DNA of 64,000 bases from Ischnura elegans (lineage: Eukaryota; Arthropoda; Insecta; Odonata; Coenagrionidae). How positions within the stretch are numbered: the stretch's first letter is position 1; the number at the start of each line of letters is the position of its first letter. The stretch covers positions 96,241,073-96,305,072 of the forward strand of contig NC_060253.1 in assembly GCF_921293095.1 (NCBI RefSeq), read 5' to 3'. Made by a program: the position numbers and the translations under genes. Positions 34,130 to 48,000 of the stretch are shown in pieces. A model generated the notes under the pieces. The model searched no databases, was not told where the DNA came from, and saw nothing but the letters and a program-made list of their open reading frames with translations.

Positions 34130-34910
34130 ACATACAGTTGTACGCACGATGGTGGTAATGTTTTCCATACTTCAATCCATCTTTGTTATGATGACATGCC
34201 AATTTGAATGCAGCAGTGCATTATTATATAAAATGTAAATGCTCTTACAATCTGTGCCAATGAGTTATTATTTTAATTAAACAATATGAAAACGAATCAA
34301 GTTATAACGGATTTTGGCATTTAAAACTCGGTCGCAATTGCAGTAGCCGAAAATCCCTCTTGTTCATATTTACTCTGAGAGGGTGGAATACGGTTGTCGT
34401 TCGATGACTGCACTGTCGTCCTCGGCTAAGAAACTTTTTTTTCCAGATTTGTTCCGTCGTAAACGGAGTTTATATCATTCAGAGGTTGGTGAAAGAAAGG
34501 CGAGCAAGGTCTGCCGGCATATGTAAGCATCCTTACCTTACGGATGACTTTCACTTCACACCTTGCGACAAGGTCTCGTGAAAGTCCTGGAAACTCGTCC
34601 TTTCAAACGGGCTTCACCGGAGATTCCGGATGGATGCGCGAGATGTACACAAAAAATCTGTACCTAGACTCTTCTTCAACTCGTTAACGCCGGCCTGTGG
34701 CGTGCACGCACGCGGGCACACAGAGTTCTAATCCAAGCTAGATCATTTAAATCACGGTAAGAAATCGCGAGTATAATCAAAGGTAAGAATAAGTAAAACA
34801 AGTAGGGAGGTACTTGGGTGGAATTTTAGGCTAAGAAGAACACACAAAGGGGGATGGAACAGGGACACAGGTATTTAAGGGATGCGAGAGTTCCTCCCCC
34901 GCCATGACAC
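34130..34910. other. Intergenic DNA, GC-richer stretch
   Basis: Roughly 34370-34730 is GC-richer. TTAACGCCGGCCTGTGGCG near 34685 resembles TTAACCCCGGCAAGTTGTG near 34000, hinting at a shared SINE-like repeat. No gene. Confidence 0.4.
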
Positions 34911-35382
34911 AATAGGGTAGTTTCCTTCATCAAAGAAAACGAAAGGCATTGATTGCAATTCGTTACCCACCATTAAAGTATTCATAATATACAAATTATT
35001 TCGTTTTAGAATTCCCAGTTTAGACGAATGGCAATGCTCAATTTTAACCGCATTTGAAAAAGTCCAGATTGATATTATATATATATATATATATAATCTA
35101 TGTATATAGTCTATATAACAGCCTGCATCGCAACGAAGCACATATCCTCGCCCCAAGGTCACCGCACACAGCGACAGCGGGAACCAGAATGACGTCACAC
35201 GAGGTTTTCCCAGCATTCATACTTAGCCGTCGCGTTAATTTCGCGCGCTTGAAATTTTTCACTTTTCATTTAATCGCGAAAATAGATATCGTCATTTAAA
35301 AATCTAAAAGCGTGAAATGCGTACTCCAGGAGTAATAATCTTTCAATTTAAGCAATAAAAAATAATAGGAAACCGCCCTATT
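34911..35382 (+). mobile_element. AATAGGG MITE, copy 2 (internally deleted)
   Basis: 472 bp. Both termini are present, the middle (the GGCGCC part) is missing, and a TA microsatellite (35075-35097) is present at the deletion point. Confidence 0.8.
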
Positions 35383-35783
35383 ACGGGAAAATTTAAGAAA
35401 CGTACCCAGACAAAAATTAGTTTATACTGAATCATATACGAGGGTATGAAGCGATACTCCATCATATACATTGTCATTCGAGCATATTTAAATAAAAGAT
35501 ATCATGGGGTGTCCTATTTTGAAAGGATCTAATCTTACATTTTATATATATTGTACCCTTCCCCATTTACTGATATCGGTCGATAGTTCTTTCCCAGCAG
35601 GGCACGCGTGAGATATAGAGAGGCAAACCCCCATGGCCGAAATCGCACTTTAACTGAATTTGACGAATATTCCTGAAGAATCCTTCACACATATCCAGCA
35701 CAGGCGCGATCGCGTATCGTCACCGATATTTCGCTCTGCATTGGGGCCAAACCAAAGTTACGAGTTGCTTATGATAGGGAGTA

Positions 35784-36043
35784 ACTGGGCGTACCCAGCG
35801 GGGGGCAGCTGCCCCCCATAGAAGCAATAGTATATTTAGTTCGAAGCGAAAGTTTTGAACAAATTTTCTTTAAATCTAAGGAAAGTGATATTAGTACAAA
35901 ACATATGAGTAAAATTATTTTAACAACCAATAAAGCGCTGTTATAATTTTCTGGAAAAAATTGTTATCCTTAACCTTTTCTGTGTTACAACTTGAACGAC
36001 CACGGCCTACCCCCCTCTAGTTTTGATCCTGGGTATGCCCCTG
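35784..36043 (-). mobile_element. hAT-like MITE, family B, third copy (reverse)
   Basis: Reverse-orientation copy: CTGGGCGTACCCAGC at the left, TTTTGATCCTGGGTATGCCC at the right, with AATAAAGCGCTGTTATA inside. Boundaries good to a few bases. Confidence 0.72.
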
Positions 36044-37019
36044 CCCTGGGGACAAATGTAAGGGAGGGACCCCCCCAAAAAATAAGGATTTATAAACGCT
36101 ACTGGGCACAATCTTATGAGCACAATGATGGTTGTATACTAAACGTTTTTCTGTCTTGAAAAATGCGTAATGGTAAACGAGCTAAGCCCACACAAAGTCA
36201 TAGACGAGCAGATTTCACACATAATAGGTAGCAATTCGATGGAGGAAGCTTATTTCTTTTTAATTTCCTCAAATTCTTGATTCCAATCTCTTAAAATGTG
36301 CAATGGGGAGTAGAATCAATACGCCATAAAAATCAGGTGGATTGTTTAACATTTAGAGAGCGATCAAGAGCACTAATCAATAATCCAGTAACCATCAATT
36401 ATCTCAAAAAGCCCTAGTAATACAAATTTTAAGGCTAAAATGAAAAGTTACAGCCCTATTTAGATGTACGACCAAAATTCACCCCGTTTTCACCGGGAAA
36501 GAAGCGTTTTTCAGGAATAAAATATTTTAGTGTCGAGCTCGGCCGTAACATAGACGCTGCGCCAGGTGGTCGCGAGCCGCTCTCATCTTTTGACCTTCCT
36601 GGCAAGGGCAAAAGAAACTATTTCTAGTAAGAAAGAATGACAGAACGTCCATTATTCGTAAAGCATTGTGATACCCATCAGTACTAATTTACTCATGCAC
36701 ATATTGAAGTCATGAGCTTTTATAAATTTGCTATCAGGATATAGTAGACTCAGAATTATGTAATCTTGACTGGGGAATTACAGAGAAACACGGAAAACTC
36801 ACTGAAAAACAAATTTCCCCCGCCCAGGTAATCCGATCGCGCGCTTATTTTTAGGCATTAATGGCCGTCCACTTGGGGTATGCACGAAAAACCGGAATGA
36901 ACGCATTTTGAAAATTTTCGCAAAGAAGGAGGGAAAATGTGGTGACAGTATATGAACCAAGTTGTTTCATAGTACCAAGGGGACTCCATTACTCCATTGT
37001 AATATTCGTGCATAGTACA
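36044..37019. other. Intergenic DNA without recognised features
   Basis: No persuasive coding frame; a short GC-rich stretch at 36535-36600 is unexplained. Confidence 0.45.
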
Positions 37020-37232
37020 CAGGGGCGGATCCAGGATTTCTTTCTGGGGGGGCACAAGCAAGGCCGTATTCAGGATTTTGTTCTGGGGGGGGGGGGGGCA
37101 CGAGGATACCCCGTAATACAAAACGAACGCAATGATAACGGGACCATATTAAAAAACTTGCATATTTTTTAAGGGTCTGGGGGGGGGTAGAGGGGCAATT
37201 GCCCCCGTGCCCCTCCCCTAGATCCGCCTATG
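37020..37232 (+). mobile_element. hAT-like MITE, family D, young copy
   Basis: 213 bp from CAGGGGCGGATCCAGG to GATCCGCCTATG with perfect 8-bp duplication ATAGTACA on both sides. Contains an internal partial duplication of its 5' end and long G runs. Confidence 0.83.
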
Positions 37233-37289
37233 ATAGTACACCCTCGTAGCCCTCTTACTGGACCCAGGCCAGTTTCTTTATTGAGTCAA

Positions 37290-37425
37290 CTCACGAAGTG
37301 AGGATTTTGATGGGGATGTCCAAAAGCTCCAACCAAAATTCGATCCCAGGTCCCTTGGGTACGTAGCTACGCTCTATCTTCTAGGCTACTCCTTCCCCAA
37401 TCATCTCAGTGGAGTACGCATTTCC
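37290..37425 (-). repeat. Possible tRNA-derived SINE head
   Basis: Minus strand has TAGCCTAGAAGATAGAGCG (A-box-like) and GGGATCGAATTTTGG (B-box-like) at tRNA spacing. No body family identified. Confidence 0.4.
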
Positions 37426-37429
37426 CAGG

Positions 37430-39371
37430 AGTGATAAAAGTAAAAGTATACCGACTCTGGAATACTAATAGGAGAAATGAAGGCGGTAGCGAGCGGGAGG
37501 GGGGATCGAAGGGGTACAAACCTTTCCCCTAATGAAATTCTCAAGGCCACAACCAGAAAAAATAGAGTGATTTTGGAGGGAGAAATTAATTTTGGGGTTG
37601 GTACAACAAAGATGGTTCTTCCCAACATTTCGGGAGAGTTTGAACCCCACCCCCCATTGATCCACCCCGCTCATTACCGCCTTGGAAATGCTTACGAGAT
37701 ACAGTCTTTAAGTGCACACCCTCCAACTGAATCTCCCCCCTAGAGAACCCCCTCCACGGATGAAAACCTCCCGCCCAACCATTTTCCTGACTGCGGCCAT
37801 GGGAGAAATCTAACTACAGGAAATTTCCTCGAAAATTCTCACACAGAACTTCAAACGAACGAGTTGTAGTAAAAAAACACCCCATGTTTATCATTCAGGT
37901 TGCATATCCATAGGATGGTGCCGAACGCTCGTTGAAGAACTTAACGTCAGAAATAATTTTTTGCGGAAATTTCCTCACATTTTTCAAGAGCCTGTATTGG
38001 CGAAAGGTACCTCATATTAAATTTCGGCACTTCTCTAATTAAAGCAGCGAACGCGTGCGTACTTGCGGCGTTAAAGATCGTCGCACAGTGGGCTGCAATC
38101 GAAAAAAGCTAGACACAGAAGCTCAAAAATGTTTTTTTTTTAGCATAGAAGTTGAAACTTAGCACAGTTGTTGTCAATACATTAGTGCATGTTTTGACGC
38201 AACCGATTTTCATAGGTTAGTTTCTTAAATAAATTACATGGCCTCAAATTGAACAAATGTCGAAAAAATTGCGCGCATTGAATAATTTTAGAAATTCAGC
38301 ATGTTATAACTAATATCACACCTTTTCTATTAATTCAATAGCTACAAAAAATTACAACATTATGAAACGGTTTGTTATTGTTAATTCTCATCAACTTTCA
38401 CGACTTAGTTGTAGTATTTGTGGCCGATAGGATACAAAATGGCGGACCCCGTTTTTCAAAACCACCCAAGGGTTGAATTGCTGTGGGCGTGGCAACTTTA
38501 TGCAGTTACCAGGTTTAAAATACCGTTCAACCGGTAAGTTTCGCAGTGATAGTGCACACATTCTTAGAATTTCGTCTGATTAGGTCGAGAATAAAATTTT
38601 CCCATTTCCATTTACCATCAAAAGCATATTAAATAATAGTTACAATGCCTCGATTTCCATGGCTTAATATTGCTTATATGACTGCCAAAATCTATAAGTT
38701 AAAAGGCATAACCTGTTTCGAAGAAATTAGTGATACAATCATCACTGATAACGAGACGGCTTGTGATTCCCTTAGAGCTGATGGGGTGAAAAGATATTTT
38801 TACATACATATTTGAAAGCCATGAATGACTATTGCTGTGGAAGAAGGTTCTGAATGGTAAATAAATATCTTCTTCCTGTGCAAATATTTTTGTGCACCAA
38901 CAAAAATCATAGTGAATTTAAAGAACATTATGTAAAGATATTGAGGGTTCTACTCTCAAATTTCGAGAGCATATGAGTTATCTTCCTCTAAAAGTAAAAC
39001 ATTATTTGATTTGATAGCCAATAGTTTATCAAAAATATTGGATTAATACATAGCCCACACTCACTCAGTAGCAGTGTCATTATACATTTGATGATATGTG
39101 ATTTGTAATTTCTCCTTCCCTTTGGGGACAACCTAGTCAGAAGGGAAATACTTATTCCACTCCAATTCTAAATTACTCCCGATAGGGCCACGCATGCCTA
39201 TCTCAAAGGGCAGGAGCAAAACAAAAAGTTATCCCCTAGATTGTGTAACTTCAATAAACAGTTGGAATGGAACGTTAAGATAGTGATGAGGATGGGTAAG
39301 ACCATAATTATCAATAGGGAAATAGAGAAGTGAGACTGGATACACAGGGACTGTGCGAGGTGAATTAGGAC
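37430..39371. other. Intergenic DNA without recognised features
   Basis: Small open frames only, including 57 codons from an ATG at 38645 (plus strand) with no recognisable motif. Confidence 0.45.
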
Positions 39372-39559
39372 AATAGGGTAGTTTCCTTCATCAAAGAAAA
39401 CGAAAGGTATTGATTACAATTCATTACCCAACATTAGTGTATTCATAATGTACGAATTATTTTGTTTTAGAAATCCCAGTATGGACTAATGTTAATGGTC
39501 AATTTTAACCTCATTTAAAAAAGGCCAGATTGGCGCCCCACTCCACGTGATGTCACAGG

Positions 39560-42054
39560 CAGGGTTCCCACTCTACCTGAACAATGAAATTCACGGCTTT
39601 TTCCAGGTTTTCACGATTATTTTCCAGGTTTTCACGGTTATTTTTCAGGTTTTCACGTTTTTTTCAGGTTTTCACGGTCTCAATTTCGCTAAATTCACGG
39701 TCCGTTAATAAGCCAACAATAAGAAAATCACTGGCCGTATATCAACAGAAAATTAACGTACGCGACTAACTCCGCAATGAAAAGTGATATCTGTTATGAC
39801 GTGATCTATCGTTTGCAAAATTCAGGGCCGACTAAAGGACCAGCCCAACCGCGCTCTTGCCTGGACGCCGAAAACCCTTCGGACCTTCTTCCGTCCGGAC
39901 ACCCGAGGTCCTTTTTTAATTCCTCGCCGAGAGATAGTTTTTTGCGCACGTTGTTATTACTGCACAGTAACCGAATTTCCCCCATCTTTCTTATTTAACG
40001 GAAAATATTTTATTTAAATTGTTTATAGAATATAATAAATTGATTCTTTCTTATTTAACGGAAAATATTTTATGAAAATTGTTTATAGAACATAATAAAT
40101 CGAAAAACAATTTCATACACCGTATTAGCACAAATCTAAGACGAACACGATTCTAAGACTACCCTCCTTTTTTGGAACTCCACCAGGGGAAAAACTTGTT
40201 TTCCTAATAACGATACGTTTATAAAATGAATGCGGAAAAACGATCAATGCTTTATTTTTTGGTAGGTTGCCTATGTCCCAGGAAACGCAGGATTTTGGCG
40301 AGTAATTAAGATATTCATTAAAGGTTTCAAACAATATTTTAGATAATAACAGGAATAGTAGTACTTTATCAAGACACATAGGTCATATTGTTGATTTGAC
40401 CCATATCTCTTTCAAAATTCTGAAGGAAAACGCCACCTCACTAAAAAAATGTTTGCTCTCCACTCGGCATTTACACTGCTATCATGGATTTCAGTCTGAT
40501 GTAAAAATTCTTATCCATCAAACACCATTTCCGGTACACGTATTCACGAGAGCAATGTGCATGTTGTGCCTAAAACAACCTCATTCGCCGGCACAGTGAC
40601 TGGTTGTGAGATGGATCACGAAGGCCAAAAATAGTCTATTACTTGAATTGTTCCTGTCTAATGAATATATTTTTAATATAATTGAGGTAGTGTGTAAAGC
40701 GTGAATAATGTTGCGTTAATCGTCAGTGGCACGCCCACCTGGATCTTCGCCTTCATATATCTACTTGTTTTCTCCAGGTAGCTCACTCTACCCCCACCCC
40801 TACCGTCATGTGCTAGCGGACAACCCAAGGCGCTCTGCAATATTCACGCGCATCTAGCCCGGATTCTTTTCTTCATGTTCAATTATTTCCAGTCCATCTC
40901 TTAAAGATCTCAATAGTTTCTTCGGAGGGGCCATGGTCCGAAGACGAATAAAATTAAACTAGTGAAAATGGAACCTGACTTTATTAAACCCACATGGAAA
41001 ACACTCGGTGGTTCGAAGTCCAGCCACCCTGGAGAGTAGGGAACCACTCGTACGAGGAGAAGTTCGGAACTGATGCTATCGCGTACGGGGGTACGCAGAG
41101 CATACTGCAGAGGGCGAAGCGTGACCATATATGACTGCGCCATGACATTTTTCACCCTAAAGATACCCATTCTTTTCTAACTATCGTAGCGCCCGATGAG
41201 CAGATGAATTTGGATTGTTAGTAGGGAGAAACAAAAATCCTGAGAAGATATCCCTTCGTCAGTAACTCTGACAAGTGAGACTTATAGTATAGCTCGTAAA
41301 TTGATAACTGATAACAACCTGATATCATGTTTTCGGAACAAAATGCAGAATTAACTGCCGAGAAGCTCAGCTACAAGGATATCGCGTTTCGCCAAAAATC
41401 ACCATCGTATTTTTCCATCTATTTCCTTGCTTAAAATACGTCGTGTTTGGTCTCGTTTTTTTTAATTACGTGCAAATTACTAACATTTCAATCTAATAAA
41501 AGCGTAATAGCAATTGCTGAATATCATTGTAAGATACCTTTTGGGCTAATAGGTGACACATGCAGCAGTTGACCTCCAGGAACTGGGAACCTTAAAGGAG
41601 TTAAGCTGAAAAAGGTTAGTGGGTGAGAAGAGGGGGGAGCGCGAAACACGTTTCTATTGTTCTCGCGTAACTCGATATTTTTTTCAGTCACCGGCAGTGA
41701 TCGGCTACTTCTCTTCAATCACAGGTGGCGATATATCGCATATCACTTGGTAGCAGCCAGAGCTATCTTCACCGAATCCAGTATTTTGGAATATTGAATC
41801 ACCGACAGTGACTGCTACTTTTCAGTAACGGTGATTCAATCACAGTTAGCGATATATCGCTCATCACTACAATGAATAGAAGTGCGCTCACTACGAACGA
41901 AGTTGAAATTTTCTGGGAAGGTATTATTATCAAGATTGAGAGATTTTTACGGTTTTAGGACGAAATTCACGGCTTTTTCCAGGTTTTTTCATGGTAGACG
42001 AAATTCACGGCTAATTCACGGTTTTAAGGTTTTCACGGTTGAGTGGGAACCCTG
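39560..42054 (+). mobile_element. 2.5-kb TIR element with CAGGGTTCCCACTC ends
   Basis: Perfect 14-bp inverted termini CAGGGTTCCCACTC/GAGTGGGAACCCTG, flanked by ACAGG on both sides (39555-39559, 42055-42059). Near each end there are several copies of TTCCAGGTTTTCACGG-like and AAATTCACGG motifs (39594-39690 and 41940-42040). The centre (about 40250-41700) resembles the body of the hAT-like elements at 49936 and 55253, except for a ~260-bp insert at about 40915-41175. No transposase frame was recognised. Confidence 0.8.
39986..40105 (+). repeat. 60-bp tandem duplication
   Basis: Two adjacent 60-bp units containing TTCTTATTTAACGGAAAATA and TTGTTTATAGAA, differing at a few positions. Confidence 0.85.
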
Positions 42055-42507
42055 ACAGGGACCCAGATGCTATACGAGTAGTGAAGAGTTTTACATTGTC
42101 TGAGATTAACAATGCATGCATGAGGCACAGAGCTCAGGGAAATATCTCTTAATAATTACTTATTAAAATTGCCTATAGTGGGAAAGTTTACTTCGTTTGA
42201 TAGGGTATTAATAATCCTTATTTAAGCCAATTGCTACCTGCTAGCAGCCTGCATCGTAGCGGCGCTCATAGCCTCACACCAAGGTGGTCTTACACAGCGG
42301 CAGCCAGATCCAGAATGACATCACACGGGCTTTTCCAAGCATTCATACTTAACCGTCGCGTTTTCGTGCGCTTGAAAATTTCCACTTTTCATTTAATCAC
42401 GAAAAATAGATATCGCCATTTAAAAATCTAAAAGCATGAAATACGTACTCCAAGAGTAATAATCTTCCGATTAAGTCAACAAAAAAAATAATAGGAAACC
42501 ACACTTT

Positions 42508-44877
42508 TTGGACAAGTGGAGTAAAAGGAACAGTCATATTTTGTGGTGAGGAGACAAAAGTCACCTTTTAGCTATGGTTTTCAAATCAGAAACTGGGAAG
42601 TTAGCGGTGGTTCTGAATGTAAATTAAAAATCATAAGGTAGATAAATTAGATATAGAACATGAACAGTGAAACAAGAGCAGTTAAGTTCAGGGTAGGAAA
42701 AATCTAGTGTTGATACGAGATGGAAATATTACTAAGGGAGCAGAGGAGAGAAAGAAGAAGTTTGTAGGAGGTACAATATAACTCTTGATCTACGCAACAT
42801 TAAAGGCATGGGTACATCTAAAAGAGTCGAAGGTGTAATGGGATTCATCAGATATATTACACCATGGTAAAACAGAGGCTTAGGAATAAGAGTTTTCCAG
42901 GGGCAGATAAGGATTTCAACCATAATCTAGGGATAATAAGGTTTAACAGGCCCATTAAAGGTAGGAGGGTCAGGAATGCAGAAGCTCTGAAGGGGAACAA
43001 GAGAAGGGAATGACGGAAACTAGCAGAGGAAAAGAGTACTGGAGAGAAAGGACATGAAGATAGAGAGGAAAGGTGGTTAAAACAGGGAGCCTGGAGTCTA
43101 ATATAGATTTTATACATATTTTATACCCATTCTTACATCTAGAGAAAATTTCGCAAAGTTCCCAAAACCTTAAACTTCTACAGAGCCGATGCAAGGTATA
43201 GAAATAAAGAATCCTGATTATTCAACAATATGTATATATATTTTTAAGTATAAAAAAGAATATAATTTCCAGTATTTTACATACATATATTTTAGACCCA
43301 TAAAATAATATATTTATGTAATAATGCCTATTGAGATTGTGGCAAGTATGCAAATGAGCAATACCGATCACATGACACCATATATACAGCACAGCTTCAT
43401 ATTTAAGGGATGAATGTAAATCCAAAGGGTTTTTACTATAATACATAAGTACATCTCTTGCACATATGCCTACAAAGAATACTGCAGCCACAATGAACTA
43501 GGAAATAATAATTATTGGTCATTTTAGAAACAAGTACAATTAACATTTATGTACCATATTTCTATGATGCAATGTCTTTTGTCATACAAGCACTTTTAAG
43601 CTTATCACACATCTCATAAAAAAAGACTTAGGCAGACTGCAGCATTATGTACACTCTTGGACTCCTACTTACAAGCATGCAACTCACTGCATCTCAATGG
43701 GAGCAATACGCCATTGAAGAACATTTTAACCCGATTTACAGGCTGAGAATATCTCAGCACAAACATAACTCCATGGACTAGCATGAAGAAAAACATCATT
43801 GTACTTGATGATTAGAGAGTATCAATAGCTAACAGGGATATATCATGAATTTACCTCAAATTCAATCACACTGGAAACACAGAAATTAAATTTCCAAGGG
43901 AAAGTTTAGAATCAATTTGACATAACACATTTTAGAGTACTACTCTGAAGAGTATCAGGAAGAATTGGTAGGAGTGTTCTTGAAAATGCATTAGACGTTC
44001 AATTCACTTGAGCACACTTCATTTATATACAATTATATGAAAGTACCTTTGATGCAATCAAAATGTTTAAAAAAATCTACACTCAAGCCAAGAACACAAC
44101 TTTACCTCAACTTCCACAAATAATTCTTGTTTAAATTGGCACAGCAGAATGCAACTATGTAGTTCTTGATTTTCCAGTACTCTTTTTTTTTTAACTACCT
44201 TGAAAAACCACTAAGGCACATCACAGTTTCAAAATCCTTCATTTTGGCTGGACTCAATACACACGAACAGTTAAATAAATAAGAAAAAATAGAGTCCAAA
44301 TCACTTTAAATGTGCGCAATGGCCATTACAGTAGAACAATGTCAATCTGCACCTAATAAATTAGCTATACTTCTTCCCTTAGAATGTACAATTACATCAG
44401 TCAATTCTCTGCAAAGAATAAAATACAACAAAATGTTCCCATAAAATATTGACCATTACATTACGTTCATCCCACCCATTCGTTGTGAATATTTTACATC
44501 GTTAAGCCTGCAGATAGATTCATATTTGTACATTAATTCATTCAGTGGCTGAAAACCATATGGATACTAAATATGCCACGTTTTCTGATGCTTGAAACCA
44601 AACAGCCAATACCCTTAACTTAATGCAATAGCCAAAGAGCGAACTTAAGACTTTCTTTCTTTAACCACCAGAGAAACAAATTTTCTGCGTACTAATATAT
44701 GCACCTACTCTCATCAATACTTAAAATTACTCTCTACTTCATATATAATGAATTATTGTTACTCCACAATTTACAGTTATCCTCAATTTCAACGACAGTC
44801 TGCCCACTATCAGACAAATGAAAAGCACCATTTAATAACAAATTAAAATCTAGTCTCTTCTGAAGAGATCCTTCAAT
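42508..44877 (-). other. Downstream flank / possible 3' UTR of TRAPPC9
   Basis: Follows the TRAPPC9 stop codon. On the minus strand I find only an ATTAAA about 42 nt past the stop and no AATAAA between 43.2 and 44.88 kb, so the UTR end is unresolved. 42700-43120 is purine-rich on the plus strand. Confidence 0.4.
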
Positions 44878-45078
44878 TCACATATCTTCAACAGTTATCT
44901 CAATTGGGGGAACAAACCTCCAAGTGGTAGTAGATGAGGTCTCGGTATTAGAACCTGCTTTACCTAGATATCCCGATGCTCCTCCTTCAACTGACGAGCA
45001 TGATATATCTACTTTATACTGCCCCGGAGTGAAAAATACAACTGAAGCTTCATGGTATGCTTCACCACCCTCACATAG
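44878..45078 (-). CDS. TRAPPC9: TRAPPC9 terminal exon
   Basis: 67 codons including TGA, phase 0: LCEGGEAYHEASVVFFTPGQ, then WRFVPPIEITVEDM. Acceptor TTTGCAG. Confidence 0.93.
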   Translation of the reverse strand, partial: LCEGGEAYHEASVVFFTPGQYKVDISCSSVEGGASGYLGKAGSNTETSSTTTWRFVPPIEITVEDM

Positions 45079-48000
45079 CTGCAAAAAAATCAAAATTTAT
45101 ATTAATGAGATTGATAACTTCTCCATACTTTAAGAATACACTGATAAGTAAAAGGAAATATTTTCTATTACTAAGAAAACTCTAAGCAAGGTTGTAGAGT
45201 GACTGAGGTAAAATTTTTTTCTTGTTAATGCCTTGACTATTATTACAACCTCAGTTATATACATCCACAACAATTAAGTATTATTTAATTAAATGATAAC
45301 ATCGAAATTTTTCTAAGTCAAGAAATTAGGACATAGAAAACACAGACATCAGCGTAAAAAAGTATTTATTTTCATGCCACCGAAAACAGCTCGTGTTGTC
45401 CTTTACATCGGGGGTTTTCGACAATATTTAACATACGAACATTACCGAACAACCATGCCATGGATAGCAGAAACCTACCCAGGCAGGACTCGAACCTGCG
45501 ACCTATTGTTTGGCAGGCGAGGACTTTACCCCGCTGCCACCGAGGCCGGAAAAAGAGTTAGCATTAAAAAAAGAGATTTTATGGTTATTTTCAGCAATCA
45601 GAGACAACTATTGCAATATCATTAAAGATTATGAAGGCCATCTTGGTACAAAATTCCAACATTCGCAGGGGCTGTTTTTTCCTCATTTCACTCATTGGTA
45701 GAGCCATTATAATCAAGAATGTAAACATTTCTGAATAGTTTTGATCAACTCAAAAGAGAGAAAGTGCTTGTGACAGAGACAGAGGTTCTTAACTAGCAGA
45801 ATGAAAAAATATAAGGCAATTCAAAAAATTAATTTGAGATAATATCTCTGAACCTATAAGTAGTAGATCATTAATGACTTCTGCATTACTTAAATACTAC
45901 CACTTTCGTTATGAGACTCTTGAAGAAAACTAAGTGAAACTGTCATCAATGAGTTACAATCAACACACTGGGAATCCAAGTAAAAGACAACACCTTATTC
46001 AAGTGCCACAAAAACCTAACTGGGTCATTCTTAGAACTATCAGATAAATCAATAAACACCTGTCAAAAGTTCTGTACACAGCTGACACTTAACAACTAAC
46101 TCCTGTCGTGCTGGGGAGTTATCTCATTGGTATATTGCACTAACCCAAAAGGAGATTATGAAGATTTCAAAATTTGACTACATTTAGATACATTTTCATT
46201 GAATGTTTAATCATTAATCAGCACTCTTCTCTGCTGGAGCTCAATAGGCAGTCATGATCAACCAATTTGCAAAGGCACGCAAGACCCAATGGCGCGGGTG
46301 CCACGGTCCTGTCGCATAACACTATTAATATGGGCTGATGCTGTGGCCAACAAATACTACACTATACATGGAACAAGGGTATAGCAGTTACACCATCGCA
46401 TTATATTCATTTAAATGAAACTATGTATATTAAAATATAACACTTACCTGAGGGAGAGGTACTCTGTTTACTGCCCCCGCTGTGGCAAGGCGAGTGTCTA
46501 ATAGATAGTTGTTCACACCATTCCTATGGTCTTGGAAGAAACGAAGTGAAAGAGCTAATTTAGGCAGGGTAAACCTGTAATTAGCGAGATTAAGTGTGCC
46601 AGCAGAGGGATTACTTTCAGAGGTTCCAGGTACCACAGTTGGAGAGACAACTAATGAGGGTATTTCAGGGACGGAGTCTACTGGCTGGAGGGACAAAGTA
46701 CTTTCTGCACTCTCTTTCACTAATTGGGGCTTCACTTCACTATCACTAGGGATCTGAGAGGACGAACTCTCCAAATGTTTTGATTGCTTATTATTATCTG
46801 AGAAATCCTTATTATGGCCATTGGATTCACTGATTGTTTGTGAGGATATCTTGCTAGACGAAGCATATCCCGGAGAGGACGGATCTTCTGAGCCCAAACC
46901 TGAGCAAACTTTAATTCTGACACCAAGACACAATGCATCCCCAACACTGCAAGTTATTTCCTCTTGAGGACGCACCAATTCAGAATTTACCATCACCTCT
47001 GCAAAAAAAAGAGGAGCGATATTACTACTCAAATATTATTAAAAGAATACAATTCATTTTATAAAAGCCTTAAAAATTATCCCTGCTCATTGTTTATTAA
47101 CAAGATTGAAAGGAAGTAATAATAAGTGGAGAGGAATTAATTTTAATTTATGATTAGAGTTAAAGGAGATATAATGAGAATATCAGCTATTTAAATATGA
47201 ATCATACAAATATGCCAAACATCATAGGCTTCAATCACTGATCAACGATAATTTCCGGCAAAGAGTGAATTCTTTTGATAATTCATGGTAGAGCAATCAG
47301 TTTTAACACATTCGCTGCAGAGCTGAAACTCTCTTCCCTCGTTAAATTGCTAGGAAACCCACCCATGGGTCATGCCTAAGTTCATTTTCTAGCCACTGCC
47401 AAGAGCTATCACGGCACTTCGCAGGCTCCCACTAATGAGAGTGGGTGGATGGAAAATGGAGGAATATGGGGCAACCACCACTCGGGCCCACTGCACCTGC
47501 ACCTAAGCACCACCCACAAGGTGCCAATCCAATTTTTTTCAATTTTAGTTGTCAAACTCCACTCTGAAGTGAAGCAAGGGAGTGGGGTCACGCATCACCA
47601 AGAATGAATGCACTTCATAAAAAATTGCACACCAACTGGTTTCCTCTGATCATAAGTGGTGGGCCAAGTTGTGGATGGTCGGCCATTGAGCATGGCATTA
47701 CCACGTCTGGTGCGAGTATGACCCATCGGTGGGTTACACTTGACTTCCAGTTGCACGACAAGGGATATCATGTGTAGTAGGGACACACCCAGTTTCATAT
47801 CTCTAACTTCTCATTTTTCAAAATTGCAACAGCAAGCCGTAAAATGATAAAATGAAGAACAGTAGCATATTGGCAATCGCACCGGGAAGAAGTCGGTTGT
47901 AGCCCACTGCGGAAAAAATGCCAAAGATAATGCCATCCAATAATTGTCATTATTAAAAAGGAAATTTTCAGAATGACCTTGACGAGTATCTTTTTTCTTT

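Larger units (their letters stand above)
39372..42507 (+). mobile_element. AATAGGG MITE, copy 3, split by a 2.5-kb element
   Basis: Left part 39372-39559, right part 42055-42507; joined they match copy 1. The interruption lies at GTCACAGG/GACC and is the CAGGGTTCCC element at 39560-42054. Confidence 0.85.

Noticed and set aside
45467..45549. A functional tRNA-Gly gene on the minus strand
   Set aside because: Only the anticodon-B-box region resembles tRNA-Gly; acceptor ends do not pair and a SINE body follows.
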